Assembly: GCA_018714575.1 (NCBI GenBank)
Contig: DVNF01000128.1
Location: 1 to 20,582 of the forward strand
Direction of reading: 5' to 3'
Origin: Candidatus Stercoripulliclostridium merdigallinarum
Lineage (GTDB): Bacteria > Bacillota > Clostridia > Christensenellales > DTU072
Length of the DNA stretch: 20,582 bases
Shown here piece by piece: positions 7,262-14,090 of this stretch (the first letter of the stretch is position 1; every line of letters starts with the position of its first letter). Position numbers and translations under genes: made by a program. The notes beneath the pieces were generated by a model that had not been told where the DNA came from, made no database searches, and saw nothing but the letters and a program-made list of their open reading frames with translations.

Positions 7262-8470
7262 ATGAAAGTATTGGTATTAAACGCAGGCAGTTCTTCCTTG
7301 AAATATCAAGTCATCGATATGGACAACGAACAGACCTTGGGAAAAGGTATCGTTGAAAAGATCGGGACAGGCTTGACGGGTAAATTGAAACAGACTGTTT
7401 CGGGCGCTCCCGAAAAGACTATCGTTATAGAACAGATAATTCCCGATCATACCGAGGCGTTTACTTTGGTGATGAACGCTTTGACCGATCCCGAAAAGGG
7501 GGTGGTCGGTTCGATGGACGAAATCGGAGTTATCGGACACAGGGTATTGCACGGCGGCGAAGATTTTACCTCTTCGGTGATCGTGGACGACAAGGTTTTG
7601 GAGATCTGCGACAGAAACACCGTTTTGGGACCTTTGCATATGCCTGCCAACATCGGTTGCATACGTTCCTGTATGAAACTGATGCCCGAAAAGAAGAACG
7701 TAGCCGTATTCGACACGGTATTCCATTCCACCATGCCCGCTTATGCGTACATGTACGCTATAAAATATGAAGATTACAAAAAGTATCGCGTCAGAAAATA
7801 CGGTTTCCACGGCACATCGCATAAATACGTTTCCGGCGAAGCCGTGAAATATTTGGGATTCCCGGGATCGAAGATCGTCACGTGCCATTTGGGTAACGGA
7901 TCCTCGTTAGCCGCCGTAGTCGACGGAAAATGCGTGGACACAAGCATGGGGCTGACGCCGCTGGAAGGCATGGTGATGGGAACGCGTTCGGGCGATATCG
8001 ACGCCGCGGCGGTAGGCTTCCTTGCCGAACAAAAGGGCAAGACCGCGTCCGAAATAGTTACTTATCTGAACAAAGAATGCGGCTTTCAGGGCATTGCCGG
8101 CTATTCCGATTGCAGGGACTTGACGGAGCTTGCTTTGAAAGGCGACGAACGCGCGAAACTTGCTTTCGAAATGTTCGGCTATCGCGTCAGGAAATATATC
8201 GGTTCCTACGTTGCGGCTATGGGCGGTTTGGATTGCATAGTGCTGACGGGCGGTATCGGCGAAAACTCCTCCTATGCCAGGAAATCGATCATGAAAGGCT
8301 TGGAAGTTTTCGGAGTCAAATTCGATTACGAAAAGAACGCCGTCATGGGTTCGCCCAAAGGCTTGACGGAGATGCACCTGCCCGATTCCCGCGTCAAAGT
8401 CGTCATAATCCCCACGAATGAGGAGCTGGTGATAGCCCGTGACGCAAAAGAGCTTGTCGAAAAGGCGTAA
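7262..8470 (+). CDS. ackA: Acetate kinase
   Basis: Transfers phosphate from acetyl-phosphate to ADP, giving acetate and ATP; it can run in reverse to activate acetate. Length is 402 residues, as expected for the ASKHA-fold family. Visible motifs are NAGSSSLKYQ at 7-16, FDTVFHSTMP with catalytic Asp151, GFHGTSHKYV, the phosphate-binding HLGNGSS beginning at His209, GTRSGDID, LTGGIGENS and IPTNEELVIARD near the end. ATG 7262 has only a weak binding site (TAGGT), so translation may rely partly on ribosomes leaving pta, 41 bases away. In many Firmicutes a DUF177/YceD gene follows; here the next gene is rpmF after 102 bases. Confidence 0.97.
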   Translation: MKVLVLNAGSSSLKYQVIDMDNEQTLGKGIVEKIGTGLTGKLKQTVSGAPEKTIVIEQIIPDHTEAFTLVMNALTDPEKGVVGSMDEIGVIGHRVLHGGEDFTSSVIVDDKVLEICDRNTVLGPLHMPANIGCIRSCMKLMPEKKNVAVFDTVFHSTMPAYAYMYAIKYEDYKKYRVRKYGFHGTSHKYVSGEAVKYLGFPGSKIVTCHLGNGSSLAAVVDGKCVDTSMGLTPLEGMVMGTRSGDIDAAAVGFLAEQKGKTASEIVTYLNKECGFQGIAGYSDCRDLTELALKGDERAKLAFEMFGYRVRKYIGSYVAAMGGLDCIVLTGGIGENSSYARKSIMKGLEVFGVKFDYEKNAVMGSPKGLTEMHLPDSRVKVVIIPTNEELVIARDAKELVEKA

Positions 8471-8506
8471 AAGGCATATAAAGCATAATAAATATTTAAA
8501 ATTCGT

Positions 8507-8535
8507 TTGACAAGCCGAAATATATCATATATAAT
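8507..8535 (+). promoter_or_regulatory. Consensus sigma-A promoter of rpmF
   Basis: A perfect TTGACA (8507-8512) and a perfect TATAAT (8530-8535) are separated by the optimal 17 bases. Transcription would start near 8542, about 30 bases before the rpmF ATG. This is the best promoter in the window and fits the high demand for a ribosomal protein. Confidence 0.9.
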
Positions 8536-8572
8536 TATCAAGCGTTTGTAAGTACAAAATAGGAGGTGCACC

Positions 8573-8767
8573 ATGGCAGTACCTAAAAGTAAAGTATCTA
8601 AGCAAAGAGGAAATTCGCGTTTCGCGCAGTGGAAGCTGACTGCTCCCAACCTGACGGAGTGCCCGCAATGCAAGACGATGATACTTCCTCACAGGGTTTG
8701 TCCGAATTGCGGCTACTACAACGGAAGACAGGTTGTAGTTCCGAAGGAAGATAAAAAGGAAAACTAA
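8573..8767 (+). CDS. rpmF: 50S ribosomal protein L32
   Basis: Small zinc-ribbon protein of the large ribosomal subunit, 64 residues. The N-terminus MAVPKSKVSKQRGNSR is diagnostic. The four zinc ligands are present as CPQC and CPNC (residues about 30-46), so this is the zinc-binding (C+) form of L32. AGGAGGTG lies just upstream of ATG 8573. The gene has its own consensus promoter and a terminator close behind, and so can be expressed independently of ackA and plsX. Confidence 0.97.
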   Translation: MAVPKSKVSKQRGNSRFAQWKLTAPNLTECPQCKTMILPHRVCPNCGYYNGRQVVVPKEDKKEN

Positions 8768-8777
8768 TCGTACCCGG

Positions 8778-8808
8778 GGGAAGCCGAAAGGCTTCCCATT
8801 CTTTTTTT
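8778..8808 (+). terminator. Intrinsic terminator after rpmF
   Basis: GGGAAGCC (8778-8785) and GGCTTCCC (8790-8797) form a perfect eight-base-pair stem closed by a GAAA tetraloop, followed by ATTC and seven T. It lies 11 bases after the rpmF stop. Confidence 0.92.
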
Positions 8809-8877
8809 GCCGACATACACGCTTTTCAGGCGCAGTCGGCGTTTTAATATATACTGAATATCTATAAGGATTCGATT

Positions 8878-9852
8878 ATGATGAAAGTAATTGTTGACGC
8901 ATACGGCGGCGATAATGCTCCGAAAGAAATAGTAATAGGCGCGTTGAAGGCGCTGTCCGAAAGGGAAGGCTTTTCGATAATTTTGACCGGCGATAAGGGC
9001 AAATTGACGGCGCTTATCGACGAATTATCCGATCAGGTGCCGGAGGACAGATTGGAAATTTTCGACGCTCCGGACGTTATTACCTGCGATATGCCCCCGG
9101 TGGAAGCCGTCAGAAAAATGAGAAATTCATCCTTGGTAAAGGGATTGAACCTGTTGAACACCGACCCCGACGCGAAAGCGTTCGTTTCCGCAGGCAGTAC
9201 GGGTGCGGTATTGACCGCGGCGACTCTGTTGGTAAAAAGGAAACCCGGCATAGTCCGCGCAGGGCTGGCTCCGGTACTTCCCACGGTAAAGGGCGGCAGA
9301 GTGATTTTGATAGATTGCGGAGCCAACTCCGAATGTAAACCCGAAATGCTGTTGAACTTTGCCGAACTCGGCGCGGACATGGCAAAGAAATACCTGGGTA
9401 TCCCGGAGCCCAAAATCGGATTGTTGTCCAACGGCACGGAGGACACGAAGGGCACCGACCTTACGCGCGAGGCGTTTAAATTGATAAAGGGTACCGAACT
9501 CAACTTTGTCGGCAATATCGAGGCCAGGGAAATTCTGTCGGGCGATATCGACGTCGTGGTTTCCGACGGTTTCAGCGGAAATATCGCTTTGAAAGCCTGC
9601 GAAGGCACGGCTTTGGCGTTCATGACGTTGTTAAAGGACGGCATCATGGGCGGCGGTATCAGGGCAAAGATAGGGTATTTGCTGTTGAAACCCGTGTTGA
9701 AACAGATCAAAAAGACGATGGATTATAACGCTTACGGCGGCGCGGTGTTTGCGGGATTGGAAAAAACCGTCATCAAAGCTCACGGTTCGTCCAAAGCCAA
9801 ATCGATAGCGGCTGCCGTATTGCAAGCCGTGGACCTGAACGCGGAGGGCTGA
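8878..9852 (+). CDS. plsX: Phosphate acyltransferase PlsX
   Basis: Makes acyl-phosphate from acyl-ACP and phosphate; acyl-phosphate is then used by PlsY to acylate glycerol-3-phosphate, starting phospholipid synthesis. The enzyme is a peripheral membrane protein. Length is 324 residues (family about 330). Motifs include the N-terminal VDAYGGDNAPKEI (more often DAMGGDNAP), FVSAGSTGAVLTAATLLV, LIDCGANSECKPEML, VGNIEAREILSGDIDVVVSDGFSGN and a C-terminal YGGAVFAGL. AAGGA at 8866-8870 is seven bases from ATG 8878 and ten from ATG 8881, so 8878 is preferred. A TATACT -10-like element at 8850-8855 may mark its own promoter after the rpmF terminator. It is one base from rnc, with none of the usual fab or acpP genes between. 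Confidence 0.95.
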   Translation: MMKVIVDAYGGDNAPKEIVIGALKALSEREGFSIILTGDKGKLTALIDELSDQVPEDRLEIFDAPDVITCDMPPVEAVRKMRNSSLVKGLNLLNTDPDAKAFVSAGSTGAVLTAATLLVKRKPGIVRAGLAPVLPTVKGGRVILIDCGANSECKPEMLLNFAELGADMAKKYLGIPEPKIGLLSNGTEDTKGTDLTREAFKLIKGTELNFVGNIEAREILSGDIDVVVSDGFSGNIALKACEGTALAFMTLLKDGIMGGGIRAKIGYLLLKPVLKQIKKTMDYNAYGGAVFAGLEKTVIKAHGSSKAKSIAAAVLQAVDLNAEG

Positions 9853-9853
9853 G

Positions 9854-10543
9854 ATGACGACGGCTAGACTAAAAGAACTGCGGTCTGTCGAAAAGATAAT
9901 AGGGTATACGTTTAAAAACCCTGCGTTATTGGACGAAGCCCTGACTCACGCGTCTTACGCCAACGAACACGGCGTAAAGTCTTATGAAAGGTTGGAATTT
10001 TTGGGCGATTCGGTCCTCGGAATGACCGTTTCGGTAGAGCTGATGAAAAAATATCCCGACAAAGACGAGGGGTTTTTGACAAAGGCAAAGGCTCAAATCG
10101 TGTCGGGACCGACTTTGGCGTCGCATATCGAAGCGTTGGGAATAGTTTTATTCGTGATGCACGGAGCGGGAAAGGCTTCGGCGGAAGTCATTGAAAGTGC
10201 GAAAGTAAAGGAAGACGTTTTCGAATCGATAACGGGCGCGATCATGCAGGACGGCGGACTTGAAAAAGCGGTGGAGTTCGTTAAACGTCATTTAAAAGAC
10301 GTATTGGAAAAGGACTATTCGGTAAAGTCGAACACCGATTTCAAATCCGGACTGTTGGAAACGGTCACGAAACGCGGAGGCGAATGCCACTTTGAAAGTT
10401 TACCTACCGACGACAATTTTCCGCCCGAAGGCTATATCGCCAAAGTTTATATCGACGGCGAGATTTTCGGCACGGGCAAAGGCAAATCCAAAAAGAAAGC
10501 CGAGCAGGCGGCAAGCGCAGAGGCTTTGAAAAAATTAAAATAA
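9854..10543 (+). CDS. rnc: Ribonuclease III
   Basis: Double-strand-specific endoribonuclease acting in rRNA maturation and mRNA turnover, working as a dimer with Mg2+. Length is 229 residues, typical. The catalytic domain (about 1-155) has the signature ERLEFLGDSVLG with Glu48 and Asp52, and the second acidic pair Asp121/Glu124 in EDVFESITGAI. The C-terminal double-stranded RNA binding domain (about 160-229) begins DFKSGLLETVTKR and ends with the KSKKKAEQAAS helix. The purine-rich end of plsX (GGAGGG) supplies the ribosome binding site, so the two genes are tightly coupled. The common downstream partners smc and ftsY are absent; a terminator follows. Confidence 0.96.
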   Translation: MTTARLKELRSVEKIIGYTFKNPALLDEALTHASYANEHGVKSYERLEFLGDSVLGMTVSVELMKKYPDKDEGFLTKAKAQIVSGPTLASHIEALGIVLFVMHGAGKASAEVIESAKVKEDVFESITGAIMQDGGLEKAVEFVKRHLKDVLEKDYSVKSNTDFKSGLLETVTKRGGECHFESLPTDDNFPPEGYIAKVYIDGEIFGTGKGKSKKKAEQAASAEALKKLK

Positions 10544-10561
10544 TTATTATTAAAATATACT

Positions 10562-10590
10562 GCGGCGGCAAAGATCGCCGCTTTTTTATT
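10562..10590 (+). terminator. Intrinsic terminator after rnc
   Basis: GCGGCG (10562-10567) pairs with CGCCGC (10576-10581) around an eight-base loop, followed by TTTTTTATTTT. It begins 19 bases after the rnc stop and ends the plsX-rnc transcript. Confidence 0.85.
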
Positions 10591-10658
10591 TTACGCGCGT
10601 AGGGGAAAAATTATGCCGTGCGGAATATGATGTAATTTCGAATGTTTTGTCATTACTC

Positions 10659-10687
10659 TTAACGAACTTAGGAAAGGGGATTATAAT
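10659..10687 (+). promoter_or_regulatory. Promoter of the anchored/secreted protein gene
   Basis: TTAACG (10659-10664, four of six matches) and a perfect TATAAT (10682-10687) are separated by 17 bases. Transcription would begin near 10694, about 25 bases before the ATG at 10719, which has AGGAGG at 10709-10714. Confidence 0.6.
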
Positions 10688-10697
10688 CTGATAAAAG

Positions 10698-10707
10698 CCC
10701 GATCGGG
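10698..10707. repeat. 10-base palindrome between promoter and ribosome binding site
   Basis: CCCGATCGGG is a perfect palindrome immediately downstream of the predicted transcription start and two bases before AGGAGG. It could be bound by a regulator in DNA. As RNA it can only form a very short hairpin. Confidence 0.3.
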
Positions 10708-10718
10708 TAGGAGGATTT

Positions 10719-12035
10719 ATGGCAAAACACACTCCAAAGACTATAACCGTGATACTGTTACTGATGATTGCGGCGCTGTCCGTATTGGCTGTGACTTTAC
10801 CGCAGGCGGAATATCCGGCGGTAGGCGAGCAGACGGATTCCGATTTGCCGACCGCAGAACCGCCTACGGACGTGCAAAACCCGGACGGAGCGGGCGACGG
10901 CTCCGGCGACGTCGATACCGACGTCGATACCGATATTACTCCGGAACCGTTTACGCCGATACCCCCGGAGCCCAGCGCCGTTTATGCGTATACTCAAACG
11001 CTGTGGGCAGAGGGCGGAGTCAGGCTGAATGCCGCGATAAATACGGCAAACGGTCAATACGTTATAATTACGCATGCCGGAAAAGAAGGCGCGTTAAACG
11101 TCCTGGGCGAAAAGACGGTCAGCGTTTTATTGTTGGAAACCGACGGCACCGTTTCCGCTTTGCGGCACCTGAAAGGCGGGGATTCCTATCTGAATGCCCG
11201 AATCACTTCGGAAGGCTTGACGGTGGTTACCGCCGGGAACGGAAAAAGCTATGTACATATACTTTCGGCAGAGCTGAACGACGAACACGCTACGGAAATG
11301 CCGATATGCGCGGCGGCGCAAGTTTATTCCTTGAACGAAGGTTTCTTGTTGTTTTTGACCAATGCCGACCAAACTTCGGCGTATAAATTCAACGACGGAG
11401 TAATTACGGCTTCGGGCAGTATCCTGGGCGGCACGATAGCCGACGTTTACGATTTTATCGAATATTATCTGTTAGCCGTAAAAGGCATACAAGGTTATTC
11501 CATAGTCAAATTGTCGCCTACGCTTACCCCCGTGACCACGATCAATATTCCCGAAAAGGAACTGCTTAGCATAACTCCGATACCGTCCGAAGGCGGTCAG
11601 AAGTATTTGGTCGTCGAACGCGGAGCCTCCGGCGTAGAAGTAATCAAAACGGACTTTAACACCGACTTTGCGCGTGTAGGCGTGGGACTTGCCGAAAGTG
11701 CCGAAGCTTATATGAACGGCGAAAACATATTGTTGCTGTTGCATGCCGACAGTACCAGGCTGTATATGGTAGACTATGATCTGAATTTTTCGTCGTCTAC
11801 CGCGCTGAAAGGGGCGGTAGAGAGGATATTCGATTGCGTCAGCTTCGACGGCGGATATAAATTGTTGTATACGGACGGCGAGAAGCTGAACTTGCTTAGG
11901 ATCGACAGGGACGGAAAGACGATTTCGGGGAACTTCGGAGCCTTTGACGGCGAAGCCGCTTTGACCGACGCCAACGGCAGAGAAACGGTGTTCTATACCG
12001 CCGGCGACAGCCTGAAAATCATCGGAGTTCAGTAA
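10719..12035 (+). CDS. Anchored or secreted protein of unknown function, probable beta-rich repeat domain
   Basis: I do not recognise the family. The 438-residue protein has a basic start (MAKHTPK), a hydrophobic stretch at about 8-26 that acts as a signal peptide or membrane anchor (no lipobox cysteine), and a low-complexity linker at about 30-88 rich in Asp, Pro, Glu and Thr, with DVDTDVDTDI and PEPFTPIPPEP. The remaining 350 residues look strand-rich, with recurring blocks such as LLETDGTVSAL, LLHADSTRLYMVDYD and LLYTDGEKLNLLRIDRDGK, suggesting a beta-propeller-like extracellular domain. That fold is inference. A strong AGGAGG lies upstream. The gene converges with murG and overlaps it by seven bases. 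It starts an envelope-related section between rnc and thrS. Confidence 0.75.
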   Translation: MAKHTPKTITVILLLMIAALSVLAVTLPQAEYPAVGEQTDSDLPTAEPPTDVQNPDGAGDGSGDVDTDVDTDITPEPFTPIPPEPSAVYAYTQTLWAEGGVRLNAAINTANGQYVIITHAGKEGALNVLGEKTVSVLLLETDGTVSALRHLKGGDSYLNARITSEGLTVVTAGNGKSYVHILSAELNDEHATEMPICAAAQVYSLNEGFLLFLTNADQTSAYKFNDGVITASGSILGGTIADVYDFIEYYLLAVKGIQGYSIVKLSPTLTPVTTINIPEKELLSITPIPSEGGQKYLVVERGASGVEVIKTDFNTDFARVGVGLAESAEAYMNGENILLLLHADSTRLYMVDYDLNFSSSTALKGAVERIFDCVSFDGGYKLLYTDGEKLNLLRIDRDGKTISGNFGAFDGEAALTDANGRETVFYTAGDSLKIIGVQ

Positions 12036-13054
12036 TCCAATTCACGCGATATGACTTCGGCGATTATGTCGGCAGCTTTTTTGGCGGAGTGAGCGTCGGA
12101 AACTTTGCCTAAGGGAAGTTTCCGTTCGCTTTCTACCGCCCGCACCAATTCCGAAACGGCCAGTTGTTGTTCAAAAATGATTCGACAGCGGCCGTTTTTC
12201 ATGTAGTATTCGGCATTTTCTACTTGGTCTCCGCGACTGTAGCGGCTTTTAGGCAGGGGAATGACTATCATTCGTTTGCCCAATGAGGAAATTTCCGCCA
12301 GTGCGCCTGCGCCGCCTCTGGTCACAACGGTATGCGCAGCGGCGTATAGATCGGCGATGTCGTCGGCATATTCGATATGATGATAACCTTTCATATCGGG
12401 AGCTTCGGTACATTTACCCGTGATGTGAACTACTTCGGAAATACCGGTCAAGGCTTTTGCCGATTGGAAAACGCATTTGTTTATGGCGGCGGCGCCTTGG
12501 CTGCCGCCCAGTATCAACAGTATCTCGCCGGAAAAGCCGTATTTTTTTCGGGCGCGTTCCTTAGACCCCGAAAATATTTCGCCGCGTATGGGATTGCCTA
12601 TGCATATACCGCCCTTTGTTTCGGGGAAAGACGTCAAAGTTTTTTTCGCAAAACGCGAAATCAGTTTGTTGCTAAGCCCCATGCTAAGGTCGGATTCGTG
12701 ACAGACTACGGGAATGTTCAGACTTTTCGCTGCCAGCGCCCACGGTAACGAAGCATAACCGCCTTTTGCGAAAACTGCCGCCGTTTTATATTCGTTCAGT
12801 ACTTTTTTCGCCTGCGATATCCCCTTGCCCAGCAAAATAGGTATCTTTACGTTTTCCAAAATGTTTCGGCGACTGAAACGTACGTTTTGGACGCCGAAAA
12901 ATGGGATTTTATAATTTTCGGCTATGCGTTTTTCCATTCCCGAACCGCCGCCGAAAATGATATTGAAACCGGCTTTTTTCAATTCTTCGCCGACGGCTAT
13001 TGCCGGCATAACGTGACCGCCGGTTCCTCCTCCTGCCAATAAAACTGTTCGCAT
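12029..13054 (-). CDS. murG: UDP-GlcNAc:undecaprenyl-PP-MurNAc-pentapeptide GlcNAc transferase MurG
   Basis: Adds N-acetylglucosamine to lipid I to make lipid II on the inner face of the membrane, the last cytoplasmic step of peptidoglycan precursor synthesis. Length is 341 residues (usual about 355-370). The GT-B fold shows the N-terminal glycine loop LAGGGTGGHVMPAIAV (6-21), GGSGMEKR, HESDLSMGLSNK (the Firmicutes form), GNPIR, GGSQGA and the nucleotide-sugar region TRGGAGALAEIS followed by RGDQVENA. GGAGGT precedes ATG 13054. The gene stands alone rather than in a dcw division cluster. Some Firmicutes carry two MurG-like genes, so this could be the second copy. It is divergent from a lipase-like gene across a palindromic site. 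Confidence 0.92.
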   Translation of the reverse strand: MRTVLLAGGGTGGHVMPAIAVGEELKKAGFNIIFGGGSGMEKRIAENYKIPFFGVQNVRFSRRNILENVKIPILLGKGISQAKKVLNEYKTAAVFAKGGYASLPWALAAKSLNIPVVCHESDLSMGLSNKLISRFAKKTLTSFPETKGGICIGNPIRGEIFSGSKERARKKYGFSGEILLILGGSQGAAAINKCVFQSAKALTGISEVVHITGKCTEAPDMKGYHHIEYADDIADLYAAAHTVVTRGGAGALAEISSLGKRMIVIPLPKSRYSRGDQVENAEYYMKNGRCRIIFEQQLAVSELVRAVESERKLPLGKVSDAHSAKKAADIIAEVISRELDY

Positions 13055-13080
13055 TTTACCTCCGAAACCAATAAATTTTC

Positions 13081-13097
13081 AATTCAACGGTTGAATT
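13081..13097. promoter_or_regulatory. 17-base palindromic operator candidate between murG and the hydrolase gene
   Basis: AATTCAAC (13081-13088) and GTTGAATT (13090-13097) are perfect reverse complements around one G. The site overlaps a leftward TATAAT (13100-13095 on the minus strand) that could serve murG and a rightward TTGAAT (13091-13096) that could be a -35 for the hydrolase. A dimeric repressor bound here would affect both genes. The regulator is not in the window. Confidence 0.55.
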
Positions 13098-13124
13098 ATA
13101 TTCGTTTAAGTGCTAATATATACT
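13091..13124 (+). promoter_or_regulatory. Possible promoter of the hydrolase gene
   Basis: TTGAAT (13091-13096) is followed after 17 bases by TAATAT (13114-13119); the overlapping TATACT (13119-13124) is a better -10 but would need a 22-base spacer. The element is weak by itself. The leader to ATG 13163 would be about 35-40 bases. Confidence 0.35.
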
Positions 13125-13162
13125 ATAGCCTTTAACGCATACGCGTGAAAACGGGAGGACAT

Positions 13163-14071
13163 ATGCAACACATACAATTAAAAACGTTTGATGACAAATA
13201 CAACACCGTCACCGTTTGGGACGAGGTTGAAAACGCTATCGGCGCAGTTGTGATCGCGCACGGCATGGCTGAACACGCAGACCGTTACGACGATTTTGCG
13301 AAGTTTTTGAATAAGGCGGGCTACATAGTTTTGGCGGATAACCACAGAGGCCATAAATTCAATCCCGACGGCGATTTGGGCAAAGTCGCTCCCGATTCTT
13401 TCGAAAATTCCGTAAAGGACATCAAAGCGGTAGTCGACTATGCAAAAGAAACTTATGCCGCGGAAGTGCTGTTGTTCGGACATTCCTACGGCTCCTTCCT
13501 TTCCCAAAGGTATTTGGAACTGTATGCGGACACGTTAAAAGGCTGCGTTTTGTCGGGCACCGCTTATATGCGCGGAGCGTTGGTAGGTATGGGCAAAGCC
13601 GTTGCCGCCGTTCAACGCCTGTTTATCGGCGGAAACAAGACGGGCAAGCTGATCGACAAACTAAGCTTCGGCGCGTATAACAAACCTTTCGTATCGCAAG
13701 GACAGCGGTTTGCATGGTTGTCGCGCGACCGCGAAAAAGTCGCCGAATACGAAGCCGACGAATATTGCGGATATCCTTTGAGTATCGACTATTACTACTA
13801 TTTCTTCCGCAGTATTCAAAAGATGTACGGCGACAGGGCGAAAGCCATTCCGAAGGATCTGCCCATATTGATCGCAATAGGTTCCGACGACCCCGTTTCC
13901 AATAAAGGAGTGTTGGCGGAAAAGCTGTATAAGTATTATTTGCAGTACGGTTTGAACGTCGAATACAAATGCTATCCCGGCGCCAGGCACGAAATACTGA
14001 ACGAGACAAACAGGCAGGAAGTGTATGCCGACATGGAGGCATTCATTGACAAGGCTTTTGATCGCCGATAA
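13163..14071 (+). CDS. Alpha/beta hydrolase, monoacylglycerol lipase/lysophospholipase-like
   Basis: A serine hydrolase of the Hydrolase_4 (monoglyceride lipase-like) type, 302 residues from ATG 13163. Evidence: HGMAEHADRYDDFAKFLNKA with an oxyanion-side HG motif and then DNHRGH, as in monoacylglycerol lipases; the nucleophile elbow GHSYGS with Ser108; the acid in GSDDPVSN, Asp243; and the base in GARHEILNE, His276. The full catalytic triad is present. No signal peptide is seen, so it is cytoplasmic. Likely substrates are monoacylglycerols or lysophospholipids, but the true substrate cannot be read. GGGAGG (13153-13158) supports ATG 13163, with a short spacing of four bases; the in-frame GTG at 13145 lacks a site. 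Divergent from murG; the lipoprotein gene follows after 19 bases. Confidence 0.88.
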   Translation: MQHIQLKTFDDKYNTVTVWDEVENAIGAVVIAHGMAEHADRYDDFAKFLNKAGYIVLADNHRGHKFNPDGDLGKVAPDSFENSVKDIKAVVDYAKETYAAEVLLFGHSYGSFLSQRYLELYADTLKGCVLSGTAYMRGALVGMGKAVAAVQRLFIGGNKTGKLIDKLSFGAYNKPFVSQGQRFAWLSRDREKVAEYEADEYCGYPLSIDYYYYFFRSIQKMYGDRAKAIPKDLPILIAIGSDDPVSNKGVLAEKLYKYYLQYGLNVEYKCYPGARHEILNETNRQEVYADMEAFIDKAFDRR

Positions 14072-14090
14072 GCTAAGCTGATAACCTAAC

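Noticed and set aside
10868..10935. Repeated GACGTCGATACC units as a possible tandem-repeat or attachment site
   Set aside because: They encode the low-complexity acidic stalk of the anchored protein (DVDTDVDTD), and there is no integrase or insertion boundary nearby.
12029..12035. Seven-base overlap of the anchored-protein and murG ends as a sign of a sequencing error
   Set aside because: Both proteins end naturally, and short tail-to-tail overlaps are common; recG and its neighbour overlap in the same way.
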